Shown here piece after piece: positions 11,246 to 21,368 of a stretch of 64,000 bases of DNA. Location: positions 6,575,810 through 6,639,809 of the forward strand of contig JASKMD010000015.1 in the NCBI GenBank assembly GCA_030144725.1. The letters are read 5' to 3'. Position 1 is the first letter of the stretch. The number at the start of each line of letters is the position of its first letter. Source of the DNA: Haematococcus lacustris. Taxonomy: Eukaryota > Chlorophyta > Chlorophyceae > Chlamydomonadales > Haematococcaceae. The notes beneath the pieces are model-generated. The model was not told the DNA's origin. It worked only from the letters and a program-made list of their open reading frames with translations, and did no database searches. The position numbers and the translations under genes were made by a program.

Positions 11246-11554
11246 CGGGCCATAGCTCATCACTGGCTTGGACTTTATGCATGCTACCTACTAGGTTGGG
11301 CAGCTGTAACCACCCTCTACAACCTCTCATACTCACATTTCATGAAAAGACACTTTGATCACTCGGTGCCAACTCCCTTAGCCAAAATCAGGGTCACAGC
11401 CCCACACCTGGCCCAGCAACTCGACACCGAGTGAGAATTACACTTTGGCCCAAGAGAGTCTTGTCATCCTCTAGGTCACAGCAACCCACATACCAAGTCT
11501 CAGACCTCAACTCTCAGGTTTTTCGAGCCAGCCAGGCCTTAATTTGCACGAGTG

Positions 11555-13740
11555 TTCAGGCGCTCAGCTGCACCATTCTGCTGGGGGCTGTAAGGCGCTG
11601 AGTGCTGGTGTACAATGCCTTTGCTGCTGCAGTATTCTTTCATGCGGCTGTTGACATATTCTGTGCCATTGTCAGTGCGGATGGCTTTGCAGCGGAAACC
11701 TGACTGATTCTCAAGCTGCTCAATGACTGTCTTAACCACGTCAGGTACCTGAGCCTTACTGCTGATGGGTACACATACAGACAGCTTGGTATGCTCATCA
11801 AGGAAGGTTGCTACATACAGGCTGCCGTCCCTGGCCCTAGCATGCATGGGGCCACAGACATCCATGTGGATTAGCCCTAACGGCGCTGTCACTGGTGCTG
11901 CATTGGGGGATGGGTCTGCAAATGCCACATTCTTGCTCTGCTTGCCCTTGACACATCCTACACACACGGCTGCATCAGAGGCAGCTGCTCGAAACTGTGC
12001 TGCTGTGGTGGTTACTCCCTTCACCATGCCTTCTGACTGCATGCGTGCAAGTGCTGCATATGAGGCATGACATAAACGCTGATGCCACACCTGAGGAGAG
12101 GTGGATGTGGCGCTGCAGGCAGTTGGTGCAGGCACGGTGGTGAGAGGCTCCAGCCGTATTCTGTTGTTTGGCTGTAGGGCTGATTGCTGGATGTGGTATA
12201 GCTGCTCTGGCTCAGAGTCTGTATCAGGGCCATCTGGCATTGGGACAGCTGCCAGGATGTAGGTGTTTCTGTTCTTGTGAGCATTGACCCTAAGCATGCT
12301 GCCAAACTGGTTGCATCTGATCAGGCAGGTGTCATCTCTGAACAGGAAGCTGCTGCCATCGTCTGTGGCTGCAGCAACTGAGATAAAGTTCTGCTTGCTG
12401 TCAGGCACATACAGAGCATGGCCTAGGAGCCACAAACCACGCTTGGTGCTGAGGAAAACATTGCCAGATCCCACTGCCCAGACGCTGTGTCCCTCAGCTG
12501 CCAGCTTGATACGTCTATGCTGGTGAGGTGGAAAGGCTGTGTAGCTGTGAAAGAACTGAAGGTCCTTGATGATGTGCTGAGAGGCACCTGAATCGATGAA
12601 GAAAGGGCTGTACAGGTCACTGTTGAAGTTCAGTCTGGGCTGGAGCATCTGCGTGTCACCATCATCATCATCAGAGCATGCAGAAGCAGTGTACAGAGTG
12701 GGTTCCCTAGATGGGCTGTGAGCTGCTGTCCTGCCTGGGGTCTGGGTCCTGCCTCTGCTGGGGCTTGCTGGCCTGGCTGGGCTAGAGCTCCTGGCTGGAC
12801 TAGGCTTTCTGCCTGGGCTGCTGGACTTGGCAGGGTTGCTGAACAGTGTCCTCATACGGTTACGCTGGTCCCTGTCAAAGGTAAAGCACTCAGACATGAT
12901 GTGGCCAGGTTTGGCACAGTAGTGGCAGGTCATGTGGGCATGTGAGCTGGCATCTCTAGTGGACCTGTCTGGTGACTGGACCCTGGTCTGTTGCTGCTCC
13001 CGAGCAGGCTGTTTGCTTCTGCTCCTGCTTGATTGCCAGCCTGAGCTGCTTGCCCCCCTGTTCTCAGGGGTGGAGTAGGCCCAGAGTGAGGATGAGGAGG
13101 GGCTGAGCTGCTGCATCTGCTTGGTAAGCAGGTCTGCTTCCTTCTGCAACAGCACCCGCTTGATGCGGCTGACTGACAGGTCGCCGCTGGTCTGATCGTA
13201 ACGCAGACGCTCGACTATGCCCTCGTACTCAGGTGGGAGGGCTGCCAGGATGGCTAGCACGATTGTGGACTCAGAGACATCACAGCTGCAAGCCTCGAGT
13301 TCCGTAAGAAGCTGCTGTAGGCACGCATAGAAGCGCGCAACCGACTCGCCTGGCTCCATGTGCAGTAGGCTGAGTTGCTGCTGAAGCTGCGACTGCCGCG
13401 CGACTGACGCTTCAAGGGTTTGCCAGGCGTCCTGTGCTGAGTCCGCTGACTTGACGGTAAAGATGTGGAGATTAGAGACGTGGCGCTGGATGAAGGCTTT
13501 GGCTTTGCGATCCAGTGCGCTTTCTGCGCGAGAGCGGGTTAGCTCGGCAGCATAGGCAGCCTGCTCCTGCTGAGTGGCGTTTGCTGCTGGCGCAGTGGGT
13601 AAGGGGGTGACGCCGTCGGCGACGACCGACCAGAGGCCTGCTTCGATCAGCAGGCCTTCTGTGCGGATGCTCCAGATCGGCCAGTTGTCGTCGTCGAGAA
13701 TGGTTGGCAGATTGCCAGAGATAACGGGTGAAGCTGCCAT
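11555..13740 (-). CDS. Copia Gag, protease and integrase core
   Basis: Starts at ATG 13740, 88 bases inside the 5' LTR: MAASPVISGNLPTILDDDNW, the usual copia Gag opening. Gag continues to a CCHC zinc knuckle, CHYCAKPGHIMSEC (C-x2-C-x4-H-x4-C). Protease active site is FFIDSGASQHI. The pre-integrase zinc region includes WHQRLCHASYAAL and CVGCVKGKQSK. The integrase core shows the three acidic residues in HMDVCGP, IRTDNGTEY and QQNGAAERLN. The gene is cut after AERLN by the nested element; its own codons then run into transposon sequence and stop at 11539. Confidence 0.95.
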
Positions 13741-13813
13741 CGCTGGTCGACTCGGCTGTCAACCACACGAACCCTAGCCAGCAACTTACTGGCGTCCTAT
13801 CGCGCGTCAGCGC

Positions 13814-13827
13814 GTGGGCCCATAACC
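13814..13827 (-). promoter_or_regulatory. Copia primer-binding site, internal initiator tRNA-Met type
   Basis: Directly abutting the 5' LTR, the + strand reads GTGGGCCCATAACC, the anticodon arm of eukaryotic initiator tRNA-Met (CAT anticodon inside). The element RNA is therefore complementary to the middle of the tRNA, not its 3' CCA end. This is the half-tRNA priming known for Drosophila copia and yeast Ty5. Confidence 0.85.
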
Positions 13828-14090
13828 TGTTAGAAGAGCACGGGCAGACGCGGACACCAGTTCAGGGTTGTTACAATGATCTGCCATAACAGGCTGGCGC
13901 GCAGCTTCGCACCTACCTGTTAGAAGAGCACGGGCAGACGCGGACACCAGTTCAGGGTGCCTACGACTGTAGGGTGTCTGCCCTAAATACGGCAGTCACA
14001 CTCGCACTCTTCGCGGCCGGACCGCTGGCAATCACACCCTACAATCCCGGTGCTAGATCTCAGCTGCACCGGGAGGGTGTGCAACTAACA
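13828..14090 (-). repeat. Copia 5' LTR
   Basis: 263 bp, TGTTAG...CTAACA, one mismatch to the other LTR. Carries the same 41-bp internal duplication (13828-13868 and 13918-13958). The element's promoter is expected here. Confidence 0.95.
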
Positions 14091-14618
14091 CGCAGCAAAC
14101 GCATCAAGGCCATCAAAGCCAATGGTGCTCGGGGGAGTGCTTGTGCAACAGCAGCTCGGCAACAACATGCCCCCATGTCTGCAGCTGCTGCCACAGAGGC
14201 AGAACTTGACGAGGCCAGATCCCAGCAGCCTTCAGTCAGTATGGGTTATGTCAGCACATGCTGGGGCCATAAGCGCCCACGCAGCTGCCTTGGCCGGGTC
14301 GCCCAGCAGCAGGTGACCCTAGACAGGCAGCAGTTGCAGGGTGCCCAACACCAGCTGATCATGGACCAGCAGCAGTTTCAGGGTGCCCAGCACCAGCTGG
14401 CTCTGGACCAGCAGCAGCTGCAGGGTGCCCAGCAGCAGCTGGCTCTGGACCAGCAGCAATTGCAGGGTGCCCAGCACCAGCTGACCCTGGACCAGCAGCA
14501 GCTGAAGGGTGCCCAGCAGCAGCTAGCTTAGGACCAGCAGCAGCTGAAGGGTGCCCAGCAGCAGCTAGCTCTGGACCTGGAGAAGCTGAAGGGTGCCCAG
14601 CAACAGCTAGCTCTTGAC
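14091..14618 (+). pseudogene. Host exon, right half: 14-residue Gln-rich coiled-coil repeats
   Basis: Continues the frame of 4398-4508 across the copia insertion: SKRIKAIKANGARGSA, a basic/Ala segment with GHKRPRSCLGR, then seven 42-bp units (14325-14618) of the form QQQLQGAQQQLALD. Fourteen residues are two heptads, and Leu spacing suits a coiled coil. In unit five the second Leu codon is TAG (14529-14531), after which the repeat continues in the same frame, so the stop looks like a secondary nonsense mutation in an already interrupted gene. Function unknown. Confidence 0.6.
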
Positions 14619-15000
14619 TGGCTGAAGTGGGGGTTGACGAGGCTGATGACATGTAAGGCCAAGCACCCTCGATTGCAACCACCCGCAGCAACTGAGCCAG
14701 TATAGCACATATTGAGCCGGTAATGAAACTGAGGCAATAGAGAAACTGAGCCAATACAGCTGAAAAAGTTAACAGTGCCATGCACCCAACTTGCACCGAC
14801 TTCTGCGAAGCGTGGCGTGAATCAGTCTCGTGGTGTAGTAGCGTGGCTCGGTAGCATGGCTCACTGCGATGGCCTACTGCGCAGTACTGCGAGGCTGCCT
14901 CTTTAGTGCGAACTTTGCTACGGACGCCACGGAGCGCCTCGCCACCCTGCTCTTAAACGTGGGTCGCTGCTTGTTTGCGCTATCTCAATTTTCGACCTGG
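14619..15000. other. No gene recognised
   Basis: Frame remnants continue for about 30 codons past the coiled coil, then unique sequence. A short + frame into the right inverted arm has no recognised motif. Confidence 0.4.
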
Positions 15001-15150
15001 TGGCGGGCGGTGATCTGGTACAAGGCTTCAGTCCAAAACGCGAGTTTTAGCGCGCGTGACTTACCGCGATAGCCTCAGCTACCCTTCACTAGCGCGTGGT
15101 GTGAGCGGCAGGCCTGGCACGGATTGGCGGGACCAACGGCCGGGGTGACC
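15001..15150. repeat. Right arm of ~150-bp inverted repeat
   Basis: Inverted copy of 3486-3636. Beyond 15150 the hAT-like coding seen next to the left arm is absent and sequence diverges at a short CCCGGTATTACC duplication. Confidence 0.9.
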
Positions 15151-16524
15151 CCCGGTATTACCTATCCCCGGTATTACCTGGTATTAGTGTGCGCCGACCC
15201 AAATGGTGTATTCGGCGAAAGCGAATACGCCCAGATGTTTCAACTACCCCGTCAAGGTGGCCTGCACGCCCGGCAAGCATCGCGTTGGGTGTTGGCCGGA
15301 CATTCCATGTGTGCACAACCAGCTCACTACGCTAGGTAGATGGGGTCTCAGCGATGTGGCTCACCGTGCCAAGGAGACCCGTCTCGCCGATGTGATTTGT
15401 TCGCGGGCACATGTGGCAGTACGCGAGCAAAGACTCCAATGGCTAGCGCTGATGTTCAGACTACGCGGACTAAACCGCCAATGCCAATGTGATAAACGCT
15501 ATCGAAAACGATGCGGTATGTATAGTATAATGTCGGAGGCCAAGCTGTTACGCAACTCGAGACCTGGCCGAGACTGTTATTTGGACGTGAACAGCGCTGG
15601 CCGAGACATTATGCGATATCCCTTTACATTACGGATACCGTCTTTCTAGCTTTCTAGTTGTCGCAGCAAGCCTTGCCGTTACCTAAGCATCGCGCAGCTA
15701 ACGCGAACACCCTTGGGTTGCAAGACACTTTTCCAGTAATTGGGGTCAAGTCGCGCACTTTCCCCGTAATTGAGCTCAAGGCTCGCACTTTTCCCGTAAT
15801 TTTGACCAAGGCTCGCACTTTTTCAGTAATTTTGACAAGGCCCGCACTTTTCCCGTAATTGTTGCAAGGCGCGCACTTTTCTCACTTCTCACTCCGGCCT
15901 GAGTTTGGTTCGAGTCCCAAGCTCTTGTCCCATTCTTCATCGTAGTCTTAGCCTGAAAAAATAATAAAGATGAAACTTCTAGCTGCGGCAGCCGCGATCT
16001 AGTTGCCTAGTGGCTCGTAATTCTGTCCTTGAGTGGGGGCGTGAGGGCGTGGGTAGCGCTCCCTACAGCAGGTTGAGTGCCGTAATTCCTAGTTAAGACT
16101 ATTTGATTGTGGATAAGGGCAGCGCTCCCAACAGCAGGTTGAGTGCCGTGATGCTTGGTAATGGTGATGATTATGAGATTGTAAGGTTGACCCCTTCGGA
16201 TAATCCCTGTACCTCTGAATAATCTGAGATTTACGTATATATAACGATTTGTGATTTTCTCGTAATGGAAAGGGATTGAGAGAGTACTTACAAGAAGATT
16301 ACCAACCCCATGTTGGGGCCGCCCGACATGCATACCGTATCAAATGAACACATGTGCCAGCTTCAGTAATCTATTGACTTGAGTCAAGGGCCGTTCAGCC
16401 AGACTGTCCCACTTACGAACAAGGGTGTCGACCCACGCTTGGACAACCACCTGTCGTCATTTGAGTAGCATGTGCGGCATGCCGACTAAAGCTTTCAGAA
16501 GCAGGGTCAAACGTGCATTGCCCG
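15151..16524. other. Intergenic, repeat-bearing
   Basis: No gene recognised. Contains an approximately 30-bp tandem repeat (15720-15880), a pair of AGCGCTCCC-ACAGCAGGTTGAG words (16050-16160), and the upstream region of the kinase gene. A + frame at 15203-15649 lacks recognisable domains. Confidence 0.5.
15720..15880. repeat. ~30-bp tandem repeat, five copies
   Basis: Degenerate unit of the form CGCACTTTTCCCGTAATT followed by TTGACCAAGGCT. Unit-to-unit differences are mainly in the spacer half. Confidence 0.85.
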
Positions 16525-16830
16525 ATGACGCGCACCTCCAGCCTCCGCGGTGTATTGCACCGCCTGGCACGCGGGACACGCTTCCCACTCCCTCTGGCGT
16601 TCAGCGCCACGCTGACAGCCGTCTCAACCCCCCCCTGCCCCCTGACCATCAACACTCCAGCCTTGCACGCTCTCGTGCACAGAGCCCAGCTGCCTGACGT
16701 GCTTCACCTGACTGCCATCGTAGTGGAGCAGCTGCCCCTGCGCACCACCCGACACCTGCAGCAGCAGCGCGCCATCCTCTCTCACCTCCCTCAGCAATGT
16801 CAGGGACCTGCCTCCCTCAACCCCCCAGGC

Positions 16831-16863
<33 letters not shown>

Positions 16864-19800
16864 GCAGGGGGTCCGCTGCCCGCTGCACTGTTTTGCTTGA
16901 AGGAGCAGGCTGCAGCCGCCCAGCAGCAGTTAGTTGAGGTGGTTGAGTCAGACTGCGTACGGAAGGCTCAGCTGGCTGATGCCTTTGCTGCCAGCACCAG
17001 GTCCTGGGCCGCTGCCGCTGCCGCTGGGGCCCCAAGCAGCAGCAGCACCCTAGCACCTGAGACCCCTCAGGGCCCCAGCCCCCCTGCTGGCCTGGCCTCG
17101 GCAACAGCTGGGCCAGATCTGCATGGGCTTGGGCCATGTGCCCACCATGCTGGCATGGGGCACGAGGTGCAGAGGGTCAAGAAGGTGTTGCAAGCGGCAG
17201 GGGAGCTGAGGACAGGTCTTGAGGCGGAGGCAGACAGGCTGGCCAGTGAGCTGCAGCGCCTCACAGAGGGCCACGCCTGGTGGGTGGGTGGGTGGGTGGG
17301 TTAGGGGGGTGGATGGGTGGGTGGGTGGGTGAGTAAGTAGGCAGCAGAATGCAATAGTGTGCATGGCACTACCCTCTGTGTGACACCCACTTCCTTGCCT
17401 GCTGCTGCCAACTCTGGTCTGCTACCCACTGCATGCTTTACTGCCCGCCCGCTCGCCTGCCCGCCCTCCTGTCCGTTCGCTTCAACCACCCGCCATGATC
17501 CTCTGCATTGGCTCCCTCTGCTGGCTTTGCTGATCGCAGGTGGAGCCATGCCGCCCTGGTGTCCGCCACTGACCAGGTCATGGATGGCCACGAGGTCAGT
17601 GGCTGTCAGGCGTGACACAATGCAGCTCGTGGACAGTGGGCTTGGCCTGTTTTGAACGCCTTGACTCTGATGTCTGTTGCTGAGTTTGAGCTCCTTGTGG
17701 GCCTCTGCCCCTGCCCCTGCCCCTGCCCCTGCCCCTGCCCCTGCCCCTGCCCCTGCCCCTGCCCCTGCCCCTGCCCCTGCCCCTGCCCCTGCCCCTGCCC
17801 CTGCCCCTGCCCCTGCCCCTGCCCCTGCCCCTGCCCCTGCCCCTGCCCCTGCCCCTGCCCCTGCCCCTGCCCCTGCCCCTGCCCCTGCCCCTGCCCCTGC
17901 CCCTGCCCCTGCCCCTGCCCCTGCCCCTGCCCCTGCCCCTGTACCCCGCACCACTGGCTGCTGCCCTGCAGTCCTGGCTGCTGGCCCAGAGGCTGCTGCT
18001 GTCAGAGCTGACGTGCTGCTGGGAGCGGTGGCAGCAAAGCCAGCGGCTGCAGGGCCTGAGCCTGGGCGGGGAGGAGGACAGCAGCAGTGAGTCACCGCCA
18101 GGTCACACCTGAGGGAGGGGGCGGCAGCCATCTGCTGATGGCCAGGCCTAGGGCTGCCATCCACCACGTCCTACCGCTTGCACCACCACCTGCCCTGTCC
18201 CAACCCTGGACCTTGACTCCATGCGTAGGGCACCAGCCTAACACTTGCCAGCAGTTGTTTAACCCTAACCCTAACCCTAACCCTAGCCTATCCAACCCAG
18301 ACTACACCAATCCACACTAGCACATCGTGTCCACTCACTCTTAAGTCCACACCACTCGTTAGTGTGAACCACATCACTCTTGCGTCTGCATTAGCACATC
18401 AAGAGTGATGGCCTGGTGGTTGCGCTGATGCTGGTGGTGGTGGTGAGTCTGCAGCACCATGCCCTGTCAGGCATATGTCGTGCAGTGGTATCAATGGTGA
18501 TGATGGCAGTAACGGTTATGATCATGATGAAGGCATGCCAGCACATGCTCACCGTCACCCAGCCACAATACTCTAGGCCTCTGGTGTTGGCCTGTGCCCT
18601 GCTCTAGGCCTCTGGCATTGGGCACCAGGGCACAGGGCCAGTGACAAAGCCAGGGCACAGGCTTCAGGCATTGGCCACCAGGGCCAGGTGCCAGCGGCAG
18701 GGACCAGGGACCAGGTCCAGCGACAGGGAGCAGGGCGGGTGGCTGGTGCAGCAGCAGCCTCCACCATCACTATGGCTCACCCGAGCCCCCTCTGCTGCCT
18801 GCCTGGTCTGCTGTCCACCTGCCTGGGGCTGCAGGGGCAGCAGCTGCCCGCTGGTCCATGGCTGGGCCCCTGCACCCCCCGCCCCCTCCCTCTGCCTGGA
18901 AGCCTGCTGGCCCCGACCACTCAGCCCAGGGGTCAGAGCAGGGGCAGCGGCCCAGCAGCGCCATCAGCCCCCCGCCGGCCTCGCTGCTGCTGCCTGACGC
19001 TCCACTGGCGCACCTGCTGACCTTGGCAGTGGAGGATGTGCGTGCGTTTTGCATCGAAAAGAATAGCACGGCGCCGGTGAGGGGGGAGGGGGGAGGAGGG
19101 GGAGGGGGCAGGGGGCAGGGGGCAGGGGGCAGAGGGCAGGGGGCAGGGGGCAGGGGGCAGGGGGCAGGGGGCAGGGGGCAGGGGGCAGGGGGCAGGGGGC
19201 AGGGGGCAGGGGGCAGGGGGCAGGGGGCAGGGGGCAGGGGGCAGGGGGCAGGGGGCAGGGGGCAGGGGGCAGGGGGCAGGGGGCAGGGGGCAGCTGAGGG
19301 GCGGTACCCATCTGGGTCAGTGAGCCTGAGCTGGCCTGCAGACCATGCACTGAATGCAAGGCTGTCAGCTCCACCTGATACCTGATCTAAGGGCGCCCTT
19401 AACTGATGTCAGAATAAACTACGGGGACCCTATAAACTGGTTACACCCCTTAAAATGTGGCACCCACAACCATTGGTGGCTCTTGTCTTAGGCAGAGCTG
19501 CCCCACAACCACTGAGCAGTACAACACTGGGTGCAGTGAAGTGAGTGGTGCACCCCTCCGTGTCGCAGGCTGCTGCTGCTGCTGCTGCTGCTGCTGGGCC
19601 TTGGGCTGGGCATCTTGTAGCTTCGTGTAGTCACAGGCCTGGGTACTGCCTGCCTTGGCATGCAGCGCTGGCAGCTCGCCTGAGCTAGACTCAGCTGGAC
19701 TTAGCAAGTCAGCTAGGCGGCATCTTCTGCTTCTCTTGCCCTGGCCTGGCCTTGGCCTTGGTCTCTGGCTAGGGCCAGCAGCAGCAGGGCCAACTCCTAG

Positions 19801-21368
19801 GCAGGACCAACTCCTAGGCAGCAGGGTCAAGCGCCACTGAGCCCAGCTTGCCAGGGCCAGCAGCAGCAGGGCCAGCAGCAGCTCTGCCTGAGACAAGAGC
19901 AGCCACACCCTGACTAGCCTTCTCCTAAGCACTGGGCATTGGTCACACTCCAACCTCCTAGTTGCCCTGTGTTGACGACTGAGCGCCACTGAGCCCAGCT
20001 TGCTGCCTTTGCTCACACTTCAGCCTGCCTGGGTCAGGGGCCGCACCCACCTGTGGCCAGCTTCCAGGCAGCTCCAGGTGTGGGAGCTGGCTGTGGCCTG
20101 GCCCTCCAGCGGCTCTGATGCTGTGGCTGGCCATGCTGTGCAGCGCAGGCGGTGGAGGTAAGCGGAGGGGCAGGCCTGCGGCCCTTGATCATGGACGCCT
20201 ACATCCAGGTGGGCAGGCAGGGAAGGCTGCGGTGGGCATGGGGGGGCGCATGGTGGTTTGCCCTGACCCCATGCCTCCCCTGCTGCCCGCCCTGACGTCC
20301 CCCCGACTTCATCATACAGAGTCGATGTTCCTGCACCCTTGCCCATGTATGCCTTGCCCCATGCATGGGTGCATGGGTGCATGGGCCCACGGGGTGCATG
20401 GGGTCTGTATAGCCCAGCTGCTTGATCCAGGGACCGCATGCCCCGCCTGCTACTCTCCTACCCACCCCATCAATGCAAGGTGCCAGTCACCAGCATGCTA
20501 TGCACTTAGCCATGCACTCAGCCTGCCACGCCTTATGACTGTGCTGTGATCTGATGCTTACTCAGGACTTGAGAAGCCTGTAGATAAGCATGGCAGCATT
20601 GAACACAAGGCCAATGCTGCCGTGCCGCAGTACATTTATGGAGAGATGTTGAAGAACGCCATGTCAGCTTTGATCAACAAGTGGGGTGCTTGGGTGAGTC
20701 ATAGCCTCACCCCCAATGCTTGCATGCAAGTGCCTGGTACCGCACCTGCAGTTTCTCACGTTAGCCTACATGACATTTGTTCTGTCATTGCTTGCTAGAT
20801 TTATGTAATGTGTTACGCTCAACACCTCTTTTGGCCAAGCGGCATGCCGCAAACTTAATACCTAGCGCTCATGTCTGCAGGACGTCGACGAGGCGGACCC
20901 CGTGTCAGTCATCATCGCCGGGCCTCACGCCGCTCCTTCATGGCTCCGCGTCCCCCGGGCAGCGACATCGCCGGTGAAGGAAGACACGGGGAAACGTGGT
21001 ACCGCTGCGCGCGAGTGGTTCACGGTCACGATCACCGATACGGGCGGCGGCATGGCGGCGGCGCAACTGGAGCACAGCCTGCACTATTTTGCCACGTCGC
21101 ATGCCTCACGTGCTCCCCAGTGAGTGATGGGGTCAGATGCTGTGCGCGTGGGTACGTCTTGTCACACTCATCATGTCATCGCTGCGTGGCTCGCAGATAT
21201 GGATACTCGCGCGAGCACGGAGCGCAGTTTCACGGGAAAGGTGTGGGCATGCCCTTGTCGCGTGCCTACGCGCGCTTCATGGGCGGGGACATGCGCTGGG
21301 ACTCAGACCAGGAGCAGGGGGGCACTACTGTCACTCTATGCTTGCCTTGCAACGGCTTCACATTCTGA
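16525..21368 (+). CDS. Mitochondrial PDK/BCKDH-kinase family protein kinase
   Basis: Phosphorylates and inactivates the E1 subunit of a 2-oxo-acid dehydrogenase complex in mitochondria (family knowledge). Proposed exons: 16525-17279, 17540-17594, 17972-18086, 18835-19076, 20574-20693 (or from 20566), 20881-21119, 21197-21368; they join in phase to 565 residues. The start at ATG 16525 gives an Arg-rich presequence, MTRTSSLRGVLHRLARG. The N-terminal domain has VEQLPLRTTRHLQQQ. The GHKL ATPase core is clear: N-box GEMLKNAMSALI, G1 TITDTGGGM, G2 GKGVGMPLSRAYARFMGG, G3 GGTTVTL. The usual RxGxR...H segment is not obvious; SWLLAQRLLLSEL is the nearest. Length exceeds the usual ~400-440 because of Ser/Ala/Pro inserts. 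PDK versus BCKDK is not decided. Confidence 0.88.
17704..17942. repeat. (GCCCCT)n array in kinase intron
   Basis: About 40 uninterrupted copies of the hexamer, ending about 30 bp before the acceptor of the third exon. Confidence 0.97.
18258..18284. repeat. Interstitial telomere-like (CCCTAA)4
   Basis: Four TTAGGG-type units in a kinase intron. The unit is the hexamer, not the TTTTAGGG octamer of Chlamydomonas reinhardtii. Confidence 0.8.
19080..19294. repeat. (GGGGGCA)n heptamer array in kinase intron
   Basis: About 28 copies starting directly at the 5' splice site of the exon ending at 19076. Confidence 0.95.
19460..20016 (-). pseudogene. Fanzor-like C-terminal remnant in kinase intron
   Basis: On the strand opposite to the kinase. 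The tail GELPALHAKAGSTQACDYTK then LQDAQPKAQQQQQ parallels GALPAKGKEYPGLGYKRLRD then KPPKAQQQQQ of the Fanzor-like gene at 53635, at both protein and DNA level. The upstream half carries no recognisable catalytic motif. Read as a decayed relative of that element. Confidence 0.5.

Larger units (their letters stand above)
7752..11554. mobile_element. CACTCG-ended non-autonomous DNA transposon
   Basis: Inserted between integrase codons (CTG-AA / T-AGG). The ends are 20-bp inverted repeats, 7752-7771 and 11535-11554, matching at 17 of 20 positions and beginning CACTCG. The flanks share TT (7750-7751 and 11555-11556), or an imperfect 3-bp ATT/GTT if the right end is one base shorter. Both halves carry clustered copies of the palindrome GACCCTGCGCAGGGTC next to the ends. 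No transposase domain was found inside. Ends, short target duplication and subterminal repeats resemble CACTA (EnSpm) elements, but the fifth base is C instead of A, so the superfamily is inference. Confidence 0.8.
4509..14090 (-). mobile_element. Ty1/copia LTR retrotransposon with nested insertion
   Basis: Two 263-bp LTRs (4509-4771 and 13828-14090) begin TGTTAG and end CTAACA and differ at one base (C at 4651, T at 13970), which indicates a recent insertion. Flanks CGCAA (4504-4508) and CGCAG (14091-14095) look like a 5-bp target duplication with one change. Coding is on the minus strand in copia order: gag, protease, integrase, reverse transcriptase, RNase H. A 3803-bp foreign element (7752-11554) splits the integrase; without it the element is about 5.8 kb, normal for copia. 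A second lesion shifts frame between integrase and reverse transcriptase near 6410. This copy is therefore defective although young. Confidence 0.95.

Noticed and set aside
7900..11250. CRISPR-like array suggested by regularly repeated palindromic words
   Set aside because: Repeat and spacer lengths are irregular, spacers are themselves repeated, there are no cas genes and the DNA is eukaryotic; the words are subterminal repeats of a DNA transposon.
16305..16345. Possible solo LTR start (TGTTGGGGCC)
   Set aside because: No matching CA end, no partner copy and no target duplication found.
17301..18167. Minus-strand 288-residue Gly-Ala frame
   Set aside because: It is the antisense of the GCCCCT array and of kinase exons.
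18416..18607. Frame containing QHHALSGICRAVV as the kinase exon with the conserved His
   Set aside because: Tempting position, but splice phases do not fit and exons on either side join in phase without it.
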